64,000 bases of DNA from Pelodera strongyloides (Eukaryota > Nematoda > Chromadorea > Rhabditida > Rhabditidae): NCBI GenBank assembly GCA_036852015.1, contig JAANDG010000066.1:1-64000 (forward strand), read 5' to 3'. Positions within the stretch are counted from its first letter, which is position 1; each line of letters opens with the position of its first letter. The notes beneath the pieces are model-generated. The model had not been told where the DNA came from and did not search any database. It saw only the letters and a list, made by a program, of their open reading frames with translations. This document shows positions 1-11,700 of this stretch, piece by piece. Both the position numbers and the translations under genes were made by a program.

Positions 1-1573
1 ATTATTGAAACCCCATTGTATCACTGTCCCCAACAGTACAGTAATGAGATAATAACTCTACCAGCAACAAACGCAGATCTGATTAAATACATTGCGAGGT
101 ATAAAACTAGGCATATGTCAACCTTCCCCCAAACCTCTGACCATTGCACCATCGATGAAGAACTATAAGATTCTCGCATAGGCTTGAGGTACCTCGAGTT
201 CAATAAAAAATACATTATATCTCTCTCTCTCTTTCAATTTCCTTTACATATGAAAGCCCCCTCTCCTTCCATGCATAATCAAATCATTATTCTCGTTTTC
301 AATATTATTTGGCAAGTGTTCTTGCTAATACAAGAATACTAATAATACAGGTCTATAAATTGTATGCTCTTTGTTATTAGATAGCTGATTTGATTTCATA
401 TTCCAAAAAGTTGGTCACAATATATCACAATGTACAATAATCAAAGCGAATAATTTAAACGTGTGAAGTGTCTTTATTATCATTTTATGGTCACAATCAA
501 AGCCAAAGCTTTTGTAAGTCATTTGCGAGTTTTCATTTGTGTTCGTTTTTCAATAAAATGTACTATGTATGTCCAATAACCCTGTTCAAGAGTACACGCA
601 TCTATATACAAATTCCTTTACTACATCAAACAACTAATAAAAATTACTTATACTTATTTTACTTCTGCGTTTCGGGTTGCTTCGTCTCAATCTTTTCATA
701 GCCAGAAGTGATCTAAATGAAATAGAGTTAAACATGTACTGTTAACAAAAATATAAACAATCAGCACAAGTCCGATTCTGGCTGATAATGGACTGATTTC
801 ATTGATCAGATCTTACGGGCACTTTTTCTAAAGCCGCAACTACGCCTTCAATGTGCGACATTTTGGCCAGAAACCCCAACTACAAGACGTACAATGCGCA
901 TTCTAAATGGACAAAACTAGGAAAACAGGTGACTAAAAAGACCAGCTAAATCAATGTGTTTCACGGACTTCATAACTAAGCCAGGGGTCGGGTATTCTGG
1001 TTGGGGTTTGGCTTTCCTTGTATGAAAAGGAATGAATGACTAGAAAAGCTGCTTAAGATAGAGCAATGTAGACGATTAACAGATATTACAACGAAAATAC
1101 TAAAGATTCCTTTTTCGTCTGAACATTATGGGTTTTTTTCAGTAGCTAAATAAGAAACAGTTAGCTTCGAGCCTGATTAGATATCGAGGAACAAAGCGAG
1201 CTGAGTTGTTTGAGAATTTGAAACCAGTATATTTGTATATTTCAGCTATTTATGTTTATCCATCTTGATAAGCGAATTCGCCCAAAAACTTCCGCATAAA
1301 TTATCAAACTTCTGACCTGCATTTCTTTATAAAACCAGTGAAACACATTACTTCACCAATTGACTCTTTCATTTAAAAAAGTAGGAACACTTTAAAATGG
1401 GCTCAAAACAATGCATATATCAACAAACCAAAAGAATACACTGTCTAAAAATGGACTCTGGTTACTACTTTGTGGTGTGTGTATGTCTTAGGACGATCCG
1501 TTGATATTTTTACATTTACATTGAATAGTTCAGCCTAACAATCATAATATAATATTTTAAAATATTTAATAAA
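1..1573. other. Non-coding sequence beyond the 3' end of NDUFS3
   Basis: AT-rich sequence with no supported exon on either strand. A short CT run lies near 221-234. The minus strand could in principle carry one more NDUFS3 exon here: an acceptor-like TTGTTAG near 1535 is followed by about 29 open codons. A simple read-through stop in the last firm exon explains the 3' end equally well. Confidence 0.4.
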
Positions 1574-4502
1574 TTATATATAATAACTAACCGATGCGTT
1601 CTTGAATGCCGGAAACTGTTCCCATGGGGATTCCAAGTCAAATCTTCTGAACTCCTGAGCCAATTCTGATGGCTCGTACACAACACGCTTCAGCTCGGGA
1701 TCATAGCGCACCTGAATATTATTATTTTATGAATGTACTAAAAATTATAAATTATAACTATTCTTTACGTTGTTACTTACCATTTAGCCCTATTTTCAAG
1801 GGCACCATTAATCATACAACTCATCTAGAGCTTCACTGGTCACATACAAATACAAATAAAGAACAACAAGGTAAGCTCGGATAAGTAGAAAACGTGTGAA
1901 AGACGTAGCCGTGACGTGGCCGGTTAAGGAAAGGCCTTATGACAATACTAATTCAACCCTTGGGAAGATCGAAAACGGTTTAGAATATAGTCAAAGCTCC
2001 CAGAATTAAGACTAGTACCCATTTGTGACGTCTCACGTCTCAGGTGTTCATAATGAAGCCAGTCCAGAATACTTCGACGATTATCAAAGGGAAAAGCAGA
2101 ATCCTTATGATTAAAAGCTCACCTCCGTGTACCCGGAGAGTGGGAAGTCCTTCCTGAACGGATGTCCCTCAAATCCATAATCTGTGAGGATACGACGCAG
2201 ATCGGGGTGATTGTTGAACCACACTCCATACATATCGTACACCTCGCGCTCGAACCTAAAATAAGGAAAATTAAGGCCTAGGATGCCTGAGCCTGGGAAT
2301 AATGGCAAAATACGGAAACTGGATGAACCGGTTTACGCAACTATGAACATGAGAACACGTCGCCCCTACCCGTTTTTTAATACAAAAGCTATATAATACG
2401 GATTAACAGGGACGTACATACGTACACACACCTCTTTTTCATTCATGCTAATCTATAAAAACTGTGATACACACTGACTTTATACTGAAACATACAGTTA
2501 AAAAACTACAACCTTAATAATTATATTTCTTAAACAATAAATCGACTTGAGCCAACTAATAATAACTTGGATCCGGCCGCCTAAAGACATTCTAATGAAA
2601 CACAGAACCCAGCGTATTTGCGAAAAATAAATCGAGATAACCAAAGAACGCACGAGCAACAATAAGTGGTAATAAACCTCCATCAAAATACAAAAAAAGT
2701 GAACGCACCAATCTGCTCCAGCAAAAACCGAGCAAGCGCTTTCCACAGGTGCAACTTCATCAGTGTACGTGCGCACACGGACACGCGCGTTGAATCGGGT
2801 GGAGAGAAGAGCGTAGACTACCTGAAGAAAGGAATAAATATGGTTTATTGTTTTATTCATAAATAAGCCTTTCTCTATGAAATTTGATGTTGTATTGTTG
2901 TATATCGTAATGATTTTCCTTTAGTTACTAGCTAGTAATAGACTGCATAGGAACTAAAAACACAGTCTACAATAGGCATAGTTGATAGTTCATGTTACGA
3001 TGCACTTACTAATGCGCTTACTACAGGAAGTGGAAGATACAAAGTTGCACACTACTACACTACACAATTACAGCAAGAATATATCAGCTCCACGCTTACA
3101 ATCCAATCCCAACTGACTTAAACGCCACAAACATTAGTTCACAGATAACCCGCAAACCTGTAGCATAACGCAGGTGGTATGTAACAAAATTGGTAAAGTA
3201 GACAGCAGCATCATAATTAAATATGATATGATAAATGATATGTAACAAATATGACCCACCTCAAATCTATTGGCCCTGGTGGGCACATCCACGGCCGTGA
3301 TGAATACGAGATTCGTGAATTGTCCAGAGTGATTTCCCTTGAGGAAAGAGAGAACGGGAATCACACCCGATGGGTGGATCAGAAGCTCGAGTTCATCGCC
3401 GGCAGCAAACTTAAATCAAAATAAATAAATAGAATAAAGAAAAAGAGCTAGCTCGCTACTCTTGCTAAGCGAACTAGCTCCGAATAATCAATACGAGGCC
3501 ATATTCACCACTCCGATTCCCTTCGGAGAATATTCCCTGGGGACAGAAAATTGCTTCCTAATGTGAGACACGCTGAGAAAAAGACGGGGAATTCCCATGG
3601 TGAACGGGAATTGACTGGTGAATATCGCCTCTGGAGAGTCCGAGTTGTCATATTCAAAGGTTTGAATTCGAAATTCGATGAAAAACATACGTGCGAAGTG
3701 CGAAAGTGTGAATGTATATCGATCGCGGATATTAAACTTCGGAAAAACTACTTTTGGATAAAATAGAAATGTGGAACTGTTTAGACATACATTCTAGATA
3801 TACGACTTGAATGTTTAAAATATTTTAATAATACCCATACTGACTTTTGTTATTGAATGCTAAATTATGTGTATTCCTTACCAGCTATAATAACAAAGTA
3901 CTATAATGAGCAAGACACATTGGCTTCAGTTTAAAACATAGTAATAGTAATAATAACCAAACCTGAACTTGCTGCACAAATTTAGGCAGACACTCAGCCG
4001 CGTAGCGACCAAAATTGGCCAGTTTCTCGCGTTTCTTCTCATCAATCTGCCAGAGTGTCGCTAAAATATTCATACCAAAAATAAAACTGAAGCGTTTGGC
4101 CAAAATTTAGTTTTAAAATAGTGCAAACCCCCGGACTGTAATTATACCAAAGAGATAACACATTTTCATCCTTAGAAAGCGTACACATAAAGAACAAAAT
4201 TAAGAAGACTAGAATACTACGCCTTTTTTAATTCAATTCAGAAAGAAATAAACTACGTAAGCAACTACACTCTATGTGCTTTACATACACATCTATAACA
4301 TCTATATTTTGTTATAACATATATATTTTATAAAAAATAGAATGGCAATTAGCACGTATGTTGCAAAAACACGGCACTCACGTTTCTTCTCCTTGTCTTT
4401 GACTGGTTCTGGGTGGAATCTCGTCGGGGTGGTCGATAATGGAGCCGCTGTAGAAACAACGTTTCCCAGACGGGAGCCCGCGCGTAGGGCTCTACCCAGC
4501 AT
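1574..4502 (-). CDS. NDUFS3: NADH dehydrogenase (ubiquinone) iron-sulfur protein 3, mitochondrial (complex I 30-kDa subunit)
   Basis: NDUFS3 is part of the matrix arm of respiratory complex I, in the quinone-binding module that passes electrons from NADH to ubiquinone. Exons on the minus strand are 4502-4382, 4060-3963, 3409-3260, 2821-2709, 2255-2123 and 1711-1592, with all phases compatible (735 bases, 245 codons). The first exon encodes an Arg/Ser/Thr-rich presequence beginning [16 protein letters not shown], typical of mitochondrial import. Further on come [31 protein letters not shown] and the family signature around [22 protein letters not shown], then [15 protein letters not shown] and the [14 protein letters not shown] tail, all close to human NDUFS3. 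The C-terminus is uncertain. Reading on past 1592 gives five residues and a stop at 1576-1574; alternatively 1591-1590 is a GT donor to an unfound last exon. Introns hold repeat elements, including an inverted-repeat element at 3495-3631. Confidence 0.95.
3495..3631. mobile_element. Short inverted-repeat element, family M copy 1
   Basis: It lies in an NDUFS3 intron. It begins GAGGCCATATTCACCACTC and ends with the inverse of this (ACTGGTGAATATCGCCTC), with inner inverted arms around GATTCCC and GGGAATT. A second copy at 52751-52884 has the same ends, and a partial copy begins at 49470. Three dispersed copies with matching ends mark a non-autonomous transposon. No coding capacity. Confidence 0.7.
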
Positions 4503-5732
4503 ACTAAAGTATTCAGTTCAATAGTTAACGTCACAAACCAAGTAGCCAAACAAAGAAGGATAAATCAGGAGAAGCAAAGTAACCGAATACTCTGGATCAT
4601 ATCCCAAAGCCAAGAAAGGACTTCGATGTCAATATACACATCTAGCAACACTGAAACCAAAAACACTAAAAATACTATTATCATAATAATAAAAAGTTCA
4701 ATTTTTCGACAAAAAAAAATTTATTCGGAACAGCCGGGTTACACTATTTGTAGCATTACAGTATGAGCTGCAGGGAAAGCGCACGATATATAGGTGCTAC
4801 TGCAGTGAGTACACCTCTTTTTCATTTTTTATTTAAAAAAAAATATTCCAATAGTGCGCGAAGACGCACAGCCACAACCTCACGTCTGCTAAAGCGTAAA
4901 TTTATGAATTTAACAAAGCATAATATCCAGTTTTCACATTCAAATTCATTCCAAATACAGGAATGTTATAATAATTTATTTCCAGTTGCAATGTTGGTTC
5001 ATGGCTGCTTCTGATACCCCGGCAAGGTGGGCATTTCATGCATATCCAAAGAAATACAGTAAACAAGTGCGTAAATCTATTTCGCGCACGATTTCATCTT
5101 CAATAAATTGTGAGCCGTCACTGCCCCTGACTAACTTATGATAGACCACCCTGCACCGCAGTTGTGGACGCGGAGTACATAAACTAAGCATTTCCAAAGT
5201 ACAACATGCAAATTCGGGTGCACTGTCCCTTCAAATATTCGTCATCTCAGAGATACTGGCTCCAATCCTCCCGGTGATTCACGGACAGTTTTCGAGAATA
5301 AAGAGAACGCACACCCCGTTGTGGTGAAGGAGACTACCAATCTACATTACAAGAACGTGGGCACTTTATTATTACTTATGTTTCAAGGTTTATTACTGAT
5401 TAAACTTTGGAACTTATATATCTTGGACGTAGATGTGTATTTTGTTATGTGTTAGCCCTACGCTCAGACACGCTAACCAGCCTTGCAATCTACCAGTTCA
5501 GGGTTTCACTGGTTTCATACAAAAACTTCGCGACAAGTTCAAGAAGAAATCAAAAGGCTCCGAGCGTTAGTTCTTTCGATATACATTTTACTATCAGACA
5601 GACACAATGCCTTTTGATCACTAAGAATACTTCGCCGCACTACTCACACTCGTGGCGTAGTAGTGTTGCGCGGCGAGGCACGGCGAAATGGTCGCCGTCC
5701 TCGTATCAGACGGTGTAACCCTGTTATTTTAG
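4503..5732. other. Spacer between divergent genes; possible first exon of the lysine-rich gene
   Basis: The NDUFS3 promoter should lie just above 4502. On the plus strand an ATG at 5001 opens a frame that starts MAASDTPARWAFHAYPKKYS. It reaches a good donor (AATT|GTGAGC) after 5109 with one spare base, which is the phase that the first firm exon of the next gene at 5733 requires. This is the best candidate for its first exon but rests only on phase and splice signal. Nothing else is recognised here. Confidence 0.3.
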
Positions 5733-8700
5733 CAGAATATCAGGACTTAGAAGACGACACACCGCCAGAACAAGCCGCTACCACTAAACCTGCTACGAGA
5801 GAGAAGAAAACACCCGGGAAAACGGTGAGTTTAACATCCCAAACCTTTCGGAAATGTCCACCCGTTGTTTGTTGTATGCAAGTACCTGATGTATACATAT
5901 GACTGTGTGGTATGACTGTGAATGTGCGTTTATGTGTCTGTGTTTATGTGCGTGTGCGTGTTTGTGCGTGTGACTAGCGAGAGTTGAACACTTATAATTG
6001 TGCTGCGTAAACTATGTCTATAGTCGTCACTCCATATTGTGTCCTTCAAAAAATTAGCATATGAGCATGTTAACCTCAGCATTCTTAAAATTTCTGTGTA
6101 TTTTCAGACACCTACCACTCCGCAGAAGTCAGCAGATAAGAGTAAAGAGCGCAATATAAAGAAGCACAATCCACCGCCCGAATCCGCACAACCCTCACCA
6201 CCCATACAGACAACAGCTGTATGTTTATTATTGATTATGTAAATTTCTTATTTAGCACGCTCCCTTTTGGGATAGATATATTGAGTAGTGTTCATGCCAT
6301 GCGTAAAGTTTAGCCAACACAATTTTATTACTAACGAACTTCATCATGGAACGAATATCTAATATCGTAAACACATAGTTGTCTAATCGCAGCAAAGCGT
6401 CGGATTGAACAGTATAGCTAAAAGAATTATCAGAGTGAATTGTAAGAATTTCTTTTTTTCCAACCAAGAAAGAATAATGTGCAAATAATCACATTTAGGA
6501 CAAGAGACTTGGTGGAGCTGGTGGAGGAAAGTGATTAGAAATACGTACAGGTATTATTATGCCTCATATCTTTTACAAGGAGTCACCGCAAACAGAGTAC
6601 TGTATCTTTTGTTGCTAATTTGCTTCGGTACTGTTACGGCATGCCATATCCTTGGTACCAGAGTTCTCATAGTTAGATACTTGACGTCAGCTTGAACTAT
6701 CTAACTAGAAGATTATCTAGTTAAAGGGACAGGCCCATCAAAATAAACCTACATTTACGATACGTTCATAATGACTATCAAGCATTTTTATTACAATATA
6801 TACAAACTAAATTTCACCATTATTCGCCCTAGACAACTTTTTTCCAATGCGCCCTGCTCAAATGTATACCATAAAACTGCAGATTTCAAAGCTATATATG
6901 CAAATTTTAATCGCATTATAATTTCACGATAAATTTGCATTGACGACAAGGATATTTGCGGCTCTACGGTATACATTTGAGCAGAGCGCATCGGAAAAAA
7001 GTTTTCAATGGCAAACAAATGTGAAATTTAGTTTGTATATATTGTAATAAAAATGCTTGATAGTCACTATGGACGTATCGTAAATATAGGTTTACTTTGA
7101 TGGGCCTGTCCCTTTAAAGCGAAATACCGGCCGGTTTTTGAACCGCATCTCAAGTACTTGTCCTATGCATTTATACAACATGGGGTCTAATTGGGGTCTG
7201 GTTTTTATTCTAATTCTTGCTCATTTGCATATGACGCTTAAGAATGTTGGTGTATTCGATGCGTTTCAAAAACCGGCCGGTATTTTGCTTTACGCGGGGT
7301 CCCGGCCTCCACTTCTCCTTATCCTAGTCGTATTTTTTTTGCTTTCCTTCCAAACATTTTTTTTTAGATTACAAAGTTCACTATAACGCTAATGGATGCT
7401 TCTAAAAAGGACCAAAAGAAGACCTCGACTAAAGGTAATGTATTAAACAAGACGGCTACGCCGCCTGAGGCATCTTTCCATACTTATTCGTCCGTAACGT
7501 GGAAGAAAATCTTTACGAATGAAGACACCCATCGTTCTTTTCCATGAGAGTATTCTAATTTGAGCGGCGGCACTTTTTTATATCCAAAGCGAAACAATTT
7601 ATTCGAATTATACTTCGCACGCTACAGATACTCTTTTATATAATAAAATACTTCCGTAACGTGAGTGCTAGCGCACGATACAGTTACTCTTTTATATAAT
7701 AAGATGGTTTTCAGAACATTTTCAGCTGGTAGAGGTTTGACCCTTATTTACGACTTACTTTAGGGTCAGCCAAGAAGAGCCCAAAGGCCGCATCCACAAA
7801 CAAGGAAAGTGGACCACAAAATGCTCCACCAAAACTTTCTCGTTAGTGAAATTTTATGTTAGAAGGCAAAAAGTTCAGACACCCTTGACATAGGGGATTA
7901 TCTAACTAAAAGAGTATCTATATACCCCTAAATGTGAGTTCAATACCCTATCACCTACAGTACCTTTCAGAAAACAAGAAAAAGCGGGATAAACGCAAGA
8001 AGTCCTCCAGTCCATCGCCGAATAAAAAAAAGCGCACAAAAGGGAGTAAATCAGGGTCAGGCACCTCCAGAAGTTCTATTTCTCCTATGAGATCCACACC
8101 ACAACAAAGACAGCAAAAAGGACAAAAGGATGGGTAACCATATCGTTCTACTTATTAAAGCGAAATGCTAGCCTCTTTGGAAAATTTGCATATGATAAGC
8201 AAATCCTATGTACCCTATGCTAATTTTGTACGATTGCCGTGGACGATCGTACAAAATTAGCATAGGATACATAGGATTTGCTTATCATATGCAAATTTTC
8301 CAAAGAGGCTAGCATTTCGCTCTAAAATTTTGTCTTTTTTTGTTACGACGGTGTGACGTAACGACGCTGTTTTGATGTACTGGAAAGGGTGGACGATGAT
8401 AGACTCCTAACGAATTATTTTTTATTGTGGCTGAAAGTTGGGTGTTGATAAGTATTAACTGTAGTTACTCTTGATTACTTTACCACTCGTTTGGATGTAT
8501 TTGTTGCCTGATGATATAATAAGATTCCTTATATCTAAAGTTTCCGTATTTTTAACCTACGTGACTGCGAGACTGCGTAGCTATTGGCTTGTAGGAGTGT
8601 GGCTATGGCTATGGCTTCCAATGCCAATCACAAGTAAAACTTTTGCAGTGTTTCGACAGAAAATAGTCCCTCCCAGCCAACACCTCAAGGCAACGCAGCA

Positions 8701-11700
8701 GCAGAAGCAGAACCGGCTACAGCAATTCCTGTTGCGCTGCTTTCACCTGCTCCATCGGCGAATAATAGCGCGAGACAGACAGGAAAGAAAAGTGCACCTC
8801 CGTCTTCGGGAGATGGTTAGTTTCTGATGGTATCCGGAATTTTCCTAGGCTTGGATGTAGTAGCCTTTTAGGAAGGAGTGAAAGGAACGCATGAGAGTGG
8901 GAGAGAATTATGCCGAGAGTGCTAGAAGGATAGCGAGAAGAGAGAGAAGCAGGAGAGTACCATAAGAGGATAATCAAAATTTCATAATGATCTGAATGTA
9001 ACAAGCAAGCAAAGAAAGAAATAAGGTACGGAAAACTACAAAGTTTGAAAATAAACACGTCAGCGTCAACAAGAGGCGAGGACATATGGTGTTCCACTTA
9101 TTAATCAATTTGCTTCAGGTGGTTCGGGTAAGACATCACTGGCCAAGAAAATCTCCTCCGTTGAGGTGGAAATGCCGGAGCATGTAGTAATAAAGGTAAG
9201 TAAGAATTGTTCATAGTTCATATACTCAGATGCTCGCGCCGGTGCCTCCAAGGTTCCTTTGCTAACTTTGTGGAGAACTGCACACTTACAAAGAGGTTTA
9301 TTATCTAGATTTTATTGTTTCTTATATCTTCTTCGGTAGTTTACAATGACAGCTGTTTGGCTGAAAACACAATACAGGTTCCTCAGATCAGATATCGTCT
9401 GCTTTAGTGTCCTAAGTTTAGCGCAATCGTATGCTTATAATGTACTATTTTTCTTTCATTCAATTAGTCTAGTTTTTTTGTCTTCAAGTATAGTGTACCA
9501 GCCGTTCGAAGAGCCCTACGGGCTCTTCTCCGACTGGTGGAATCGGCCTTCGGCCGATTGTTTCCTTATTTAAAAAAGGATTGCTACAATTTAAAAAGTT
9601 AACTCTCGTCTCTTTCTCCTCCCACACATTCACACGTCTCTGATTGTGGAAACGTATAATAAACAGTTTGGATCACCACTCGACTAATGTTACCATGCAA
9701 ATTTGCTATTGAAGGTGCTGTATGTAGGGCAGAGGATTATGCTTGTGATAAGCTAGCATAGCTCAACAGGTAGAGCGTTGGACTATGAATCGAGAGGTTG
9801 TGCGCTGATGTGGGTTCGAATCTCGCCAGCGGCAAAGATTTTGTATTCTCTTTGACAATAGAAAATTTTCTTTATGAAAGGATTTCGTTATGTTCACACA
9901 AACAAAAAAGTAAACTCTTCTCCTTTATATAATAAGATAACGATAAATTCTTTTAGACTACATCTCCTGCAACCCCGAAACCAATGCCTGAAAAGCCTAC
10001 GGAAAAGGACAAAGACAAAGATAAGATTAAGAACCTGGAGACCCGCTATGGGATTGCTGACGAAGCGGTAGGCTCTCTGTTTTTTCTCTTCCTGTCTCGT
10101 AACTCTTCATCTCTGAGTGTTTTTCTAACTTTCGCTTTCCTTCTAAAATATCTTACATCGCCGACATAAATAGTTGACATCGCTGACATAAACATTTTAC
10201 ATCGCTGACCAATAGCTGACATCGATGACATGAATATCTGAGATCCTGACACAAATAGCTGACATCACTGTCATAATTGTTGACATAGATAGCCGATATA
10301 GATAACTGAGATCACGGACGTAAATAACTGATATCGCCGACACAAATAGTTGATATCGCTGACGCAAACATCTGACATCGCTGACAAGAATATATGTCTC
10401 TAACATAAACCTATTGCATCGCTGACGGAAACAGCTGATAGCGCCGACGTCACTAACACAAATGGATCACATAGCTAACTCAAATAGCTTACACTGTTGA
10501 CATAAATAGGTAACACAAAATGACATCCTTTGTTTCAGAAATAAATAGCTGACACAACTTGACATCCTTTGTGTTTTAGAAATAAATAGCTGACAGAACC
10601 TGACACAAATTGACATCATCACATAATGTCATGTTTCAGAAATTCTGGCAAACAGCCACATGTCCCCTTATTCCACCATCCGAAGACGCGAAATCAAAGC
10701 GTGGAAAGGAAACACCAGATGGGAAAAAGGAAGGACAAAAGAAAAAGAAGAGCAAAGAGAGCGGAGGCAAAGAAGATGTGGGAGTGTTATATGGATTGTT
10801 ATACTAATTATACGTATATGTGTTCAATTGACAAGTGATGCATAGAGCATAGCTTGAGATCTGGCACTTGGCCTGACTTGGCCATATGGACATAACAATG
10901 GAGGCTAAACCGGGGACTAAGCTAAATCATACGATTCTGATGGACTAGGCCAAACTTAGGATTACGTACTTGCCACTGCGTAGTTTTGATATCTATGTTG
11001 TTCCATAACTGTATTATGTAAACGTGACCAAGTTTCAGAAAAAGTTGGAACGCCGCCAGGAATGTGTGCGTGTGATGTTCACGGACAAAGATCTCGTTCA
11101 ACATTTGAAGACTGAACTGGGAGAAGCAAAGAATAAACAGTTGGCTATTGCGTTGTCGCGAGACCCACCACTTAGTAGATCTGTAAGTTTAATGTTCGCT
11201 CATTAGATCGTTAGAGGCTCTAGTTGTCGTTTGCAGAAAGGAATGTCGCTGACAACCTTTATCATGGTTTGAAACAATGATATTAGATATAGTTTATTTA
11301 TTTGTTTGTTTGTTTGTGTGATGTGCGTTACACTCGAAAGTCGAGAGGGAGGAGAGAGAAGGAGTTTGTTTGACAAACCTAATTCAGGATACGGAGCTTG
11401 CCCAGAAGGCTGTCGACTTATGTGCAGCCTATGTATGCCGTACACTTCCGCATGACGATAAGTATTCGCGGAAGAAGATGAAGGTAGATTGATTTGTTTT
11501 CCGGTGTTTCTGCAAAGTTCTGTGTTGTAGAAAAATAATTATAGAAAACAAAACAGTGCACTCCTCGAGGAACTAGCTAGCACTATATGATATCCATTTC
11601 AGTGCGCTGAGCGTATTTACCAAGCCGTTTTCTCCAGTCGAAAAGTGGTGCCGCAAATGTGGAATCTGCATGGTACGTGGATTATTAGTTACATTGTTTG

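Noticed and set aside
3488..3688. 66-codon minus-strand frame in an NDUFS3 intron
   Set aside because: It coincides with the family M inverted-repeat element.
6791..7018. Minus-strand frame of 75 codons, and a similar one at 29441-29689
   Set aside because: Both are arms of family B elements; the inverted arms make frames without stops by chance.
9752..9832. A functional histidine-type tRNA
   Set aside because: The anticodon stem does not pair, the variable region is too long, and the anticodon would be ATG rather than the usual GTG.
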